Source: Otis tarda (taxonomy: Eukaryota > Chordata > Aves > Otidiformes > Otididae). From it: a stretch of 64,000 nt of DNA. The stretch lies in NCBI GenBank assembly GCA_026413225.1, contig CM048552.1, forward strand, positions 24,169,001 through 24,233,000, in the 5' to 3' direction. The translations under genes were made by a program, and so were the position numbers. The first letter of the stretch is position 1; each line of letters begins with the position of its first letter. Positions 10,761 through 22,366 of this stretch are shown here, piece by piece. The notes under the pieces are model-generated. The model was not told the origin of the DNA. It ran no database searches and was given only the letters and a program-made list of their open reading frames with translations.

Positions 10761-13700
10761 CCTTCTCTTGATAAGAAAGAAATGCTGAACTGCTAAAGTT
10801 CAAGCCTGCACATAATGTGTTCATTAATGAGGCAGCTGCAGATTGCTCGTCTCTTCTCTCATTCTTTTTTGATCTAACACTTATTATGCTTATTGAACTT
10901 AATGGCAAAGGTCGCTTTGTCTTTAAACATGTTATTTATTTCATTTAATTTCAGATACCTAAAATAAAAAGATATGCCTGTATTAACTAAATGGATTAAG
11001 ACCAGTTCCTGGCTCTGATACCATTGACTAGTTCATATCTGTGCCAATTAGAATAAACTCCCTAGAATACACACCAGCAACTCTATGCAGCCCTTGATTC
11101 TGGCTCTTATGCCCTATGTACTTACTCTGTGACCTAAGACATAGTTATCACATTTGTTGTACTTCTTTTCAGTTTACAACGTTTGTTGATTGCTCTGGGA
11201 AGAATGAAGCTCTGTGGGATGTCTAAGGGTTTGCAACCTTCTTGAATAGTGCTGTAAGGTTTGCATAGGACAGAGAGATAGAGCTGTTTCTCTCTCATGC
11301 ATAATTTGTTTTGGTAGCAATGGCCTGGCGGATTCCATTCTCCCCAGCCAAACACGTTTTTTAAAGCTAGCTGGAGCACGGCAAAGCAAAGGTGGGGAAT
11401 GGACATAAAGAAATAAACAGTGTGATTGATCAGATGTCCCATGCTCAGTCTCTCTCTCTCTCTAACTGTCTGTTATTTAGCAATGTAAATATAATCACTT
11501 GCTAGGATTCAGTTCCAGGTCATGACACCTAGATTTAAATGTCTTTCCTAAGTGTTTGAATTCACAGATTTATCAAGAGAGATTAAGGGGCTGACTCAGC
11601 TAGCTCAACATAGCTGTCCAGTGCCATCTGAAATACTCAAGGACATCCAAGAGGCCTGTATAGGGCTAGCAGGTATGACACAGGATTTTCAGGATATATG
11701 TACTTACAAGGGAGGCAGTTGAAGGCCTGCCAGTGTATTATACTGTGTGTAACTTGGCACTGGCTGACTATATACAGATAGCTGAATCCTCTTACCTGTC
11801 TCATGAAGAGAGATGCATCTCACCCTAAAGCAGGCCTCCAGTGAGTAGTCAGGGAGCATTTTTCCAAGCTCCATTGACAAAAAGATTGATTTATTTCTTT
11901 AAATATAGGTATTTAGTCCTATTTGAGATGTCGTTGGTATTCCACCTGGTCTCCAAACGGTCCCTGAAAGGATGTGACTCTCCCTTGCGTCTTAGCTGAC
12001 ATCTCCTAATGTATGCTTCAGATAACCCAACACATCTCAAGATGATGCTAAATACCTTTGGTTAGGCATCGAGTACCAGCTTTAGTACTTGAATCTAAGC
12101 TGCTCATCTAGACTCTGAGTGGAAAGAAGCAATGTTAAAATTAATCTGAACTCTTTGAGATATCTATATTAAGATGAGCTAAATTATATTTTTAGGTGTT
12201 TATTTATTTCTATTAATTTCAAAGAAAGTTTAGATGACTAGGTCAAGTAGAGAACTGCTGATATCTAAAATTATATGAGATTACCTGTTTAGTGGGAGTC
12301 TGCGCACTCTTTCATTGGCAGTCACTAGGCAATTCTGCCTTAAAGAAAAGTTTAAAATATTAGGGGTGAGTGATTCTGAGAAGTGCCGCTCTTTCTGCAT
12401 GTATAAAAGAACATACTAGATACGTAGCAGAGTTAGACTGGATGAATCTCACCCTTGTGATTAAGGATCTGAGAGAGACAACATTAATCATGGAGGGGTT
12501 TTTTTAACTGCTTAAGGGACTTTATTAGTGAAACACCACATTAGTAAAAGAAACTCAAATACAGCCAGGTGTGTTTAGTGTAGCATCTCAAGGTCTGTGC
12601 TTTTATTTTTTACTATTAGTTTAATGTAGCAACACAAGCACTCTATTTCTTCTTGCAAATTGGAAATAATTTAATAGATTTTCCAAAGGAATCTTGAAAG
12701 TACAATAGTGTCCCATTATAAAGTCATCCTACTATATTTATGTATTACAATGCAGAGCACAGAAACAGAGACAACTTTTATAGCATGACAGAGTTCTAAT
12801 GATTAATCCATTATGTTGTCCATGCATGATTTCTTTTTACATTACAGCTAAACCTATGTTCCAGTGGCTTCAGAGGAAGCTATTAAAAGGTTGTTTGTAT
12901 GCATCACAACCTTTATACAGAATGACACTATTTGTTATATAATATTGTAATATCGTAAAAAGTAAATGAGTATAAACAGTTGTATTATAGTTCCTGGATT
13001 TGGGAAGAATTGGGGAAAAGCCATCCAGTTATTTCTGTAAAAATAAACAAGGGAAGTAAGTAAGGACAGACTTGCAAACTCATCTCTAGAAATTAGTAAC
13101 TGAATGAGTATCTGGAATCATATATTTGAAGGATTAAAATCAATCTTGATAACCATAATGGAATTTATGAAAATGGAGACCTACGGAGCTTTCCCAAATG
13201 TATCTCATGGCTAACTGTAAATAATGACTGGCTCACGAGAAGGTCTATAATCCCCATCTTCTCCTTCAGTAGCTGATACGGCTTTTCTGTTTGTTTTATA
13301 GAAGTTTTGTTTGCCTAAGTGCTTTCCTTTCCAGATGTGAAAATCTGAATTGCACTCTTAAACCATTCAACACTCTGGTAAAGTAATCAGAAGCCAAGCT
13401 TTTATGTCTATGCCCTTACTTTCACAGAGCAAACTGAGTATTCAATGCTACCATTCTTTATCTGATAGCATTTTAAATTCACTTTGCAGAGGATAAATGA
13501 CAGCCATTTGAGCCAGAGGACTCTTGCTAGAAAGAGATTTGCAGAAATAGACTCTAAAATATCAGAAGCAGATCCAAGAGAATGGTGTAAAATTGATGAT
13601 AGTTGAACTGCAAATAATATCTCCCATTCTAAAGAATCAAAAATATGTTAAGATGTTTTAAACTTATTCAGGAATTTTTTCTCTTGTATTTTTGGACTTT

Positions 13701-16700
13701 AATATCAGATGGAGAAGCAAATATTTTTTCAACGTTGTGAAAAAATAATTGCAAAAATTCCAAGTCAAAAGGTGTTACAAAATTCATGATAGATTTGTAA
13801 ATTTAGGGATGGTTATTAAGAATTATTTTTCTCCATAAAATATCTGATTTCAAATATTCATTTATTGATTAATTTCTTAATCCTTTGTAGGACTGTTGGA
13901 TATCAGCTAAAAGTGTTATAGATTAACAGGTGACAGAAACATATTGTCTAAATTATTAAACTTGGAATGATACCTTCACAACCAGCTAATAAATGTTTTT
14001 TTTTGTTGCCTAGTAGTGTAACCTTCAGAAAGCCCAGTGTGATATGGACAAAAAAAATTGTTTTTCAATAGCTGTGTAATGAAGTTTTTAGAAATTATTT
14101 GTAAGTCAAGATAAACTTTTGTATAGCAGTATTTTGATCTTCCACTTAGGAGTGAACTAGCCAAGCAACACCACATTAATTTTTCAGTATTCTTGTAACA
14201 GAACAACAAGACACTATCAGTCATTTTCACCCATGCAGATTTGCCAGAGTAATTTGATCCATTTTAAATTAAGATGTGTATTTAACACAGCTTAATGTAC
14301 CTAAACTTGAGGTTAAATTTTGCTAAATTAATGATTCATTAACACTTGCATTATATATGGCTGTTAAAATCTCTCTGTGCCTAAACTCTCTACTTCATTT
14401 AACATGCATCCAACATCCCCCATCTAATTAATGTCTATACTCAATTATTTTTAAGGCTTAAGCACCCATGCAGCTTTAGGTCATGTTGTCACATACTGTA
14501 AAAGTATATACACAAATGACACAGCAATGACAGCAATAACTTTTGCCTGTAGAAGCCTTACATTTTTTTTTTTCATCTGAACTCAAACCTGGGATGTTGA
14601 ATTGGGAGATCTGATAGATTCACACTATCTCAGCAACATATGTATGCATACACTGGTTCACAGGGTCTTGCATTACTGGGGATATGTTCACCGGCAACAG
14701 ACAGCAATAGTGGCATGCAAACAGATAAAGGCCTGAATATTTTCTAAGCACTCAGGATGTGTTCCTCTTTTACAGCTGACCTAAGGTGATGGGCAGCAGA
14801 GCATCTTATGAGGCACTAACCACTGCCAGAAATGTCTCTTATGTGATCTCATAAGAAGTGGGAAAAAGAATTGTCATAATTTTACACATGCAGAAGTGCA
14901 CCCAAAATGGCCTTATCCCCCTACTTAGAGTAATAGTAGCTGAAAAACACAATGAATTAGATTTTGGTAATTTCAGCTGGTTAATTGGCTAATCACCCGT
15001 GGTAGTTCATGTAGTTCCTGAAAGCAATGGCTAGGACTACAGACTTTGAATTGCCTTCAGAAAATACTGGGCCATTGGTTTGCTAAATTCTATGTGTTTA
15101 AAAATATTCCTTGCTTTCCTCCCAAGTAGAAAGCCTTAGTGATTTCTAAATTTCATTACAAAAATAACTATGTTAAAAGGACATTTTTCATTGTGACAAT
15201 TAGAAGCTTTGGTAATGAGAATAAATTATCAGCCATGACTAATTTTGAATATATTAGATCAGATTCCCAACTGGCAAAACTGACAAAACTCCTGTGGCCT
15301 TTGATCAGTTTCTGCCATCTGCAGATTCAGTCACTCATACAGGTCTCCATAACGGACGTATGCTAATCACTAAGAACAGACTCATTATTCTCTAAGCATT
15401 TCATATATACATTCTATCTGTCTGTTGGAGGGGATTGTTTTATCTTGTTTTTAACAATATGTGAGGTTGCAAAGTCATTTAGAACCTGGGTGGCAACCTT
15501 CACATCTCATTTTCTTAACTGATGGAATTCAGCTCTACACTGGACACCCTTATTGAAGGATTTCTTGACACAGAAAGTCTTAGCTGTTCTTAAAGACAAA
15601 GGAATTTTTACTTACTCTCTCTTTTGCTATTGCAGAACCAATTCCAGTTGCCAACAATTCCTAGATCACTTTCAGGGAGAGTAATAAAAAATTGCAAAGA
15701 AAAAGATTTATAGTAACATCAAGCACTGATTGGTTTGTAATTCTATTACTATAATTTGTGAAAAATGATAGCAGAAATTATGGAAATGACAGTAATTATT
15801 ACATAGTGGGAGACAGGTTTTTTTTGGGAAACAGCATTTTTTTATTATTATTTTAAAAATAATATCTTTCATCTTTTAAACAAGGTAGCTGAAATGAGCT
15901 GTACTTTTTCAATAAAAGGTTGTAGTGCGGAAAGCTCCACCAAAAAAAAAAGAAGAAAGGAAGGAAAGAAATGGAACAGAACTACTCATCTGCTGGATAA
16001 ATACATCACTGTCCCTCTTGGACAACTTGAAAACTGAACTGGGCCTGCTGCCAATTATAAGACTTCCCTATCAAATAATCTCTGAATTCAAAAAGGTATC
16101 AACTTTCAAGTCCAGTAGGTGATAAAAAGAGACAATCCCTTCTGCATTTAGAGTTCTAGAAGCCATTACTTTTACTTGCAAGCATCACACAAAATAGCTC
16201 CATTTTTCCTACACAGAAAATTGCAACCCATAGGCTTATTTTGCAAGAGAATGCAAAAAAAAAAAAACTTGACTTGAAGATGTGAAAGCTGCATGCAGCC
16301 GTGCTCAGTGCTTCGTGTTTGGCAGACATTAGCCATTGCCAAGAAAGTAACATAATTTCCACACTGACATTTAATTTTGATCTCTATATCACATTAATAG
16401 TTAATTTATTGAAGCATATAAAGCAGCTGAAGCTAAAGTGGTTTGATTTTTGTTCTTTTTTGTTGTGCCAAATAGTTCTCTTACAAATTATCATGCTACT
16501 CTCGGATCCCTTTAGACTTGAAAAGAAACTCTTCTAAAAGAGATGACTTGATGCATTAGGTTGTCTCATAAGATTAGGTAACACTTTGTAAGGTAGATAA
16601 ATCTTTAATTTCTTTCTCTTTTTTTTTTGAGAAAGTGAAAATCTGTGCCACATCACTTGCAAATTGCAAAGAAGTAAACACTTCTGAACAGTATTTCGAA

Positions 16701-17496
16701 TTCAGCAATATGTAAATACAGGCCATTTGTTAAAGTACTTAAAGTTGTCTTGAAAGCTGCAAAAAATCCATATGTTAGTGCTTAAAAATGCTCTCATTTT
16801 CCAGGGAATTAGCAGTTTTGAACACCAGAGCACTTCCCTGGGCACAATAATATTGATTTAGGGTTAGCTACTTCTTTCTTAAAGTCATTGTGGTGAAAAT
16901 GTTCTGATGACTAGTAGAAGGAAAGAAAAAAAGGAGAGACTTAGAAGGCAAATGATTTAAGAAATACAAAGTTGATTAATAGCTACATTGAAAACCTATA
17001 TGCATAAGTGATTATTTTACAGGATTTCCTCTTCTGATGTATGAGTGTAGATAGGTGTTGCAGTTTAAATTAAGAAACAATCACATGATGTAGAATAATA
17101 CTTTTAAAAATAATTGACAAATAGAATATCACACAAGTATTTCAGAACACTGATGTTTATAACATTTTGTTGCAAGCAGCTGCTGTCCCTCAGACTCTTT
17201 CCTTCGCTTTTCTCTACTTTTATTTTTGTTTCAACCAGAGACACAACTATGTTTTGCAGTGAGTTGGAAAAACAGCATTTTACACACCAGTTAATTTTAC
17301 TGAGGCTTTCAATTATCTCGCAGTCTGCAGGTTGACCAGCAGATATTGCCTATGAGACAAAGATCTTCAGTCCAGTTAAAAGTTATTCAACTTATTTAAG
17401 CAGACGTAAGAAAGCCTTCTAGTCATGTCAGCTTCTCTTGTGACAGCTACGAGCTTACTCATTTTGTGCAGACACAGAAGACTCCAAGCACCTGCA
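10760..17496. other. Non-coding AT-rich stretch
   Basis: No gene or recognisable mobile element of useful confidence was found. A (TC)n tract occurs at about 11449-11463. The patch at 11590-11960 has a higher density of CCTG/AGGC words and may be an old dispersed repeat. The segment 14245-14460 is AT-rich with clustered TAATTAA/ATTAATG words and might be a conserved regulatory element. A-runs occur at 15942, 16256 and nearby. Confidence 0.6.
11449..11463. repeat. (TC)n microsatellite
   Basis: A run of about seven TC units follows CCATGCTCAG. It is short and simple. Confidence 0.85.
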
Positions 17497-17769
17497 TGTC
17501 AGGGCATCACAAGGGCTGGACGGGGGTCTCCCCATGGGGGACAGCAAGCCAGGCCTGGCACTTCATCCTGTCCCAAATCCCAGCCAGGGAGCAGGGCAGC
17601 AGGAGGGCAGCAAGGGCAGCCCCATTCTCCATTGACAAGGATGTCTGTGGTGAGGGGCTGATAGCCGTGGTCTGGGCTGAAATGGGGTCCTGGGCCCCAG
17701 GGGTGAGGGGAGGGCCTGGGGGCACTGGTCATGACCCATAAGGCCTGGTAGTGCCTCAGGACCCTGATG
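17497..17769 (+). repeat. GC-rich dispersed repeat, copy 1 of 3
   Basis: This GC-rich block sits abruptly in AT-rich sequence. It starts TGTCAGGGC and ends CAGGACCCTGATG, which is close to the reversed start. It shares long stretches with blocks at 35717-36118 and, reversed, 57051-57290. Examples are CCCAGCCAGGGAGCAGGGCAGC and a diagnostic run around 17650-17700 with TGGTGAGGGGCTGAT and TGGGGTCCTGGGCC. I cannot assign it to a family. The inverted ends would fit a non-autonomous DNA transposon, and a TG-start/CA-end would also fit an LTR, but no duplicated target site is evident. Open frames on both strands (up to 91 codons) reflect GC content. Confidence 0.7.
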
Positions 17770-18415
17770 TTATGAACAGCACTTCTTTAATTGTATTCAT
17801 AGTAAAATGGGACTCCCTTGCAGAGAAAGATGCTGCTTAAACGAATCAATTCAATTTATTTAAATCCAAACCAGACATTTTCATTTAAGCATCACTTTTA
17901 CTCCCTCTCAGATAAACATCTATGCATGTCTTAAAGTGTTAGTGACCCATTCCCCAAAGCATGTGGCAATAGGTCTGTTCCAGTCACACCTCCATGTAGC
18001 AAAATATAAAAAATACCCTCCATTCAGAAATGCCAGACAAGCTTGAGAACACAAGTTCTGTCTTTAATTTATACATAGAGTGATCACTGAAAACTCACTA
18101 ATAAAATTTAATTGAGGATTTGCAAATGACACAGGGAAAAAATCTGGATTTCAAAGTAGTGAAAAATAAGTAGCATTCACCATCTGTGGTCCTTGACAAC
18201 AAACAGATTATCAAGAGGATCATACAGTAAAAACATAACTGCTTTTACAAGTTTAAATCAACTGTAAAAACAGAGTGCTTTAAATGACAAACTGAAATGG
18301 CTCAAAAAAACAAAGCACAAGAAAACCTGCATTACAATTCTGGTATATTAACATAATATTAAATAGCCAACACAAATCCAACACAGCAGGACAATTCAGA
18401 CTTAGCAAAAATCAT
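17770..18415. other. Non-coding AT-rich spacer
   Basis: Unique-looking AT-rich DNA lies between the GC-rich repeat and the CR1 copy. I see nothing coding or repetitive in it. Confidence 0.65.
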
Positions 18416-19191
18416 CATAGAATCATAGAATAGTTTGGGTTGGAAGGGACCTTTAAAGGTCATCCAGTCCAACCCCCCTGCAAGGAGCAGGGACATCTCC
18501 AACCAGATCAGGTTGCTCAGAGTCCCATCCAACCTGGCCTTGAATGTTTCCAGGGATGGGGCATCAACAACCTCCCTGGGCAACCTGTTCCAGTGTTCCA
18601 CCACCCTTAGTGTAAAAAAAAAATTCCTTATGTCTAATCTGAATCTACCTCCCTCTATTTTAAAACCATTACCTCTCTTCCTATCACAACAGCACCTGCT
18701 AAAGAGTTTCTTCCTGTCTTTCCTGTAAGACCCCCTGAGGTACTGGAAGACCGCTATAAGGTCTCCCCGGAGCTTTCTCTTCTCCAGACTGAACAGCCCC
18801 AACTCTCCCAGCCTGTCCTTGTAGGAGAAGGGCTCCAGCCTCTGATCGTCTTTGTGGGCCTCCTCTGGACTCACTTCAACAGATCCATGTCCTTATGTTG
18901 GGGGCTCCAGAGCCAGATGCAGTACTCCAGGTGAGGTCTCATGAGGGGCAGAATCACCTCCGTCAGCCTGCTGGCCACACTTCTTTTGATGCAGCGCAGG
19001 ATGTGGTTGACTTTCCATGCTGCAAGCACACATTGGTGGCTCATGTTTAGCTTCTCACCCACCAGCACTCCCAAGTCCTTTTCCTCACAGCTGCTCTCGA
19101 TCCATTCTCTGCCCAGCCTGTATTTGTGCTTGGGGTTGCCCCAATCCACGTGCAGGACCTTGCACTTGGCCTTGTTAAACTTCATAAGGTT
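18416..19191 (-). mobile_element. CR1 retrotransposon, 5'-truncated, 0.78 kb
   Basis: On the + strand it opens with the reversed tail ATCATAGAATCATAGAATAG and the reversed 3'UTR (GGTCATCCAGTCCAACCCCC). It then continues through the reversed C-terminal part of ORF2 to the codons for the Asn-Leu-Met-Lys-Phe-Asn region at about 19190. On the minus strand the reading frame is open from 19221 down to about 18871, shifts frame there, and stays open to the ORF2 end. That is one frameshift plus small losses relative to the copy at 21138. Family role: the protein nicks DNA and reverse-transcribes its own RNA. This copy lacks the catalytic core and cannot move. Confidence 0.93.
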
Positions 19192-21138
19192 ATCATATCC
19201 AAGACATATATCAATATCCAAGACAATCTGGTGGGCTTATCCTAAGTGAGCATCTATTTTGAACAAGCAAACAGTCACAAATCTTGAAAATGTTGCTCAC
19301 TTCACTCAAACATCTGCTTCGGAAATCCTTAAACCCCACACGCTGAGTTTTGGAACTAAGGTTTGACATTTTTGTCTTCTCCATTCCAAATATCATCAGC
19401 TTTTAGCATTTTTAAGGTAACTATAAGTGTGTTTGTAACTAGGCACTTGTAAAGGGAGTGCATTAATTAACAGTAAGTCATATAACAAAAAAAAAAACCT
19501 CCATGACACAAATATATGTAAAAGTAAGCCAGGCTCAGGAGCAAGTCCTTTCTGCAGAGGCCACTGTGATCACTACTGTGTGTTTAAGCAACCTGAAGGA
19601 CTCCCTATTTTATGCTAATTTTCTTCCTGGAACAATCACAGGATAAAACCTTCCTTGCTGCAGTATTCTGTTCATGGCTGCTCCTCTGGTGAAAGCCCTA
19701 AACCAAAGTCCCAACTCATTTTTACACCATGTGACTCCTTCTCTGTGCTAGCTTTGTTATAAGGGAGCTGAGTTTTACTCCTGCATTCATTTTGAACATG
19801 TAGAATTTTACATCCAGGAAGACTGTTATTTTGAGGGATGTTGTTTTGTAGGCACTGCCTGACAATCTTTACAAAGCATGCAGAAAAAAAAAATTGAAAG
19901 CCAGAAACTCTCTTATCTTTGTGTCCTTGGTATGAGATAAATAAGCTAGGGAAGCCAAATAAATTCCACAATAATATACCCATTCCCATGAAATAAATAT
20001 AAAAATACATGGACAGGTATGGAAAATGAGATGAGAGCAAAGCAGCTCTCCTATGAAAGCATACAGTGATAATTTCCCAGCATAGTCTCCTAGCTTTGAC
20101 CAACTTTGGGTTCTTTTTTACCTCCTACACCAGAGGAAGCATCTTTGCCATGGTGCTGCTACTTCCAGCATTTTCCATAGGCTGACAATGCTTTTGCTTT
20201 TCTCAATTCCTTATTAAAAAAAAAAAATAACACATAAAATAAGTAACTAAGAGGAAGAAATTTTCTGTTTGTATAAGTCTGACATCTTAATCTAGCAGAA
20301 CTGGTATACTGCAGAGCTAAGATTTTATACTGATACAGTATATTTAAGGTAAAGAATACTTTTTTTCTCACCTCTCTCATTTAAGAGTCTTTCTTTATCT
20401 ACGTTAGTGATTCTGAAAGTTCAGAATAATTGCAAATCTTTTCCCTTCTCCCATACTGATGACTTAGTTCACTGCTTTCTTAAAAGTTTTTTGCAGTCCT
20501 CTTTTGGCTAATCATCTTCTTGTGAGTGCTTCACCCCTTCTCCTTCCAATAGTTTCAGCTGCTCAATTCCTCAAGGACAGGGAGGAGAGAACTACTGTCA
20601 GAAGATCTTTGTACTTTGCTGCCTAAAGGAACTGATCTGCTACCACAAACCAAGGATCTTCAGTGTCTCTCTCCATACACTAAACAGAACATGTAAAACC
20701 TATTCTCATTGCCCCAGTCTGGAAGGAATTGAGATGCTGTCAACTCCTGCCATGCAATATTTCCAAACTTGCTCTGAACTCTTTCAGAACTCTTTCAACA
20801 GACACACTACAAATTTCAGCAGGAGAGAAACAATCCATTTGTGTATGTGTGTATTTAGAAAACAAAGAAAAGACTAGAACTTTAAATAGCTTCTTAATTC
20901 AAGTCTTATTCATTTAGATATTTGTCTTAGGGAATGGATGCTTTGAGGTAAGTTATTTCCATTTTAATTTGTTGTTAATATCCATTTTTTTTTATATTAG
21001 TGTTTTCACCTTAGCAGATTTTTGGAGGTTAACATGTTCTCCTCTGGGGTGTTACAAGACCAGTAAGGTTGCTTATTAACAAGATTAATAATTAACTAAT
21101 TGGTAATTAATAATTAATTAATTGCTAATTAACAAGAT
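19192..21138. other. Non-coding AT-rich spacer between inverted CR1 copies
   Basis: A short near-duplication (ATATCCAAGACA at about 19196 and 19214) lies at the 5' edge of the minus-strand CR1. Longer open frames at 19672-20103 (-) and 20159-20380 (-) have no recognisable domain and AT-driven composition. The end of the interval (21078-21137) is dense in AATTAATT, with the word TTAACAAGATT repeated at about 21077 and 21129. Confidence 0.6.
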
Positions 21139-22268
21139 TGGTGGCCTTTTATGACGGGGTAACAGCATCAGTGGACAAGGGACGGGCAACGGATATCATC
21201 TACCTGGACTTGTGCAAGGCATTTGACACTGTCCCGCACAACATCCTTCTCTCTAAACTAGAGAGGCATGGGTTCGATGGATGGACCACTCGGTGGATAA
21301 GGAGTTGGCTGGATGGCCGCACTCAGAGAGTGGTGATCAACGGCTCAATGTCCAAGTGGAGACCGGTCACGAGTGGCGTCCCTCAGGGGTCCGTGTTGGG
21401 CCCAGCCCTGTTCAACATCTTTGTCGGCGATATGGACAGTGGGATAGAGTGCACTCTCAGCAAGTTCGCAGATGACACCAAGCTGTGTGGTGCCGTCGAC
21501 TCGCTGGAAGGGAGGGATGCCATCCAGAGGGACCTGGACAGGCTGGAGAGGTGGGCCCGTGCCAACCTCATGAAGTTCAACCAGGCCAAGTGCAAGGTCC
21601 TGCACCTGGGTTGTGGCAATCCCAGGCACAAATACAGGCTAGGCGGAGAATGGATTGAGAGCAGCCCTGAGTAGAAAGACTTGGGAGTGCTGGTTGACGA
21701 GAGGCTCAACATGAGCTGGCAATGCGCCCTTGCGGCTCAGAAGGCCAACCGCATCCTGGGCTGCATCAAGAGGAGCATGGCCAGCAGGTCAAGGGAGGTG
21801 ATTCTGCCCCTCTACTCTGCCCTGGTGAGACCCCACCTGGAGTACTGCGTCCAGTTCTGGAGCCCCCAACACAAGAAGGACATGGACCAGTTGGAAAGGG
21901 TCCAGAGGAGGGCCACAAAGATGATCAGAGGACTGGAGCACCCCTCCTATGAGGACAGGCTGAGAGAGTTGGGGCTGTTCAGCCTGGAGAAGAGGAGGCT
22001 CCGGGGAGACCTGATAGCGGTCTTCCAATACCTCAAGGGGGCCTACAGGAAAGATGGGGAGAAACTGTTCAGTAGGGCCTGTTGTGATAGGACAAGGGGT
22101 AATGGGTTTAAATTAGAAGGAGGTAGGTTTAGGTTAGATATTAGAAAAAAATTTTTTACAATGAGAGTTGTAGAGCACAGGAACAGGTTGCCCAGAGAGG
22201 TGGTGGATGCCCCATCCCTGGAAATGTTCAAGGCCAGGCTGGATGAGGCTCTGAGCAACCTGATCTAG
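21138..22268 (+). pseudogene. CR1 ORF2 (reverse transcriptase) remnant, one internal stop
   Basis: The frame from 21138 through 22268 is continuous except for the TAG at 21672-21674. The first base is not a real start: the sequence enters the element mid-gene. It would encode most of the palm, the thumb and the C-terminal end of the CR1 reverse transcriptase. The catalytic aspartates (residue 24, and the DD at 112-113) are retained. The amino-terminal AP-endonuclease domain and the early RT motifs are absent because of 5' truncation. High GC relative to the flanks reflects the CR1 source. Confidence 0.9.
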
Positions 22269-22366
22269 TCAGGGATGTCCCTGCTTCTTGCAGGGGGGTG
22301 ACTAGATGACCTTTGAAGGTCCCTTCCAACTCTAACCATTCTATGATTCTATGATTCTATGATTAA
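21139..22366 (+). mobile_element. CR1 retrotransposon, best preserved copy
   Basis: This 1.23-kb 5'-truncated CR1 contains the C-terminal 376 codons of ORF2 in a single frame (21138-22268). The frame is broken only by a TAG at 21672-21674, where related copies have GAG. Reverse-transcriptase landmarks are intact: the first catalytic Asp in YLDLCKAFD (about residues 22-30), the PQGSVLGP motif (about 82-89) and the FADD box (residues 110-113, at 21465-21476). Thumb and C-terminal parts follow. The frame ends at TAG 22266-22268, followed by a roughly 95-bp 3'UTR with the CTTGCAGGGGGG / TTTGAAGGTCCCTTCC arms and three ATTCTATG units. No poly(A) is present, as is normal for CR1. It lacks the endonuclease domain and ORF1, so it is dead. 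The upstream edge is an AATTAATT-rich sequence. Confidence 0.95.

Noticed and set aside
10567-10908. 113-codon minus-strand open frame
   Set aside because: It lies largely in the ancient CR1 fossil and does not match the CR1 protein in frame; chance opening.
14860-14905. MIR-like TTTTACACATGCAGAAGTGCAC
   Set aside because: One short match without the flanking core; too weak.
19672-20103. 143-codon minus-strand open frame
   Set aside because: Composition is AT-driven with Phe/Tyr-rich segments and no domain; likely chance.
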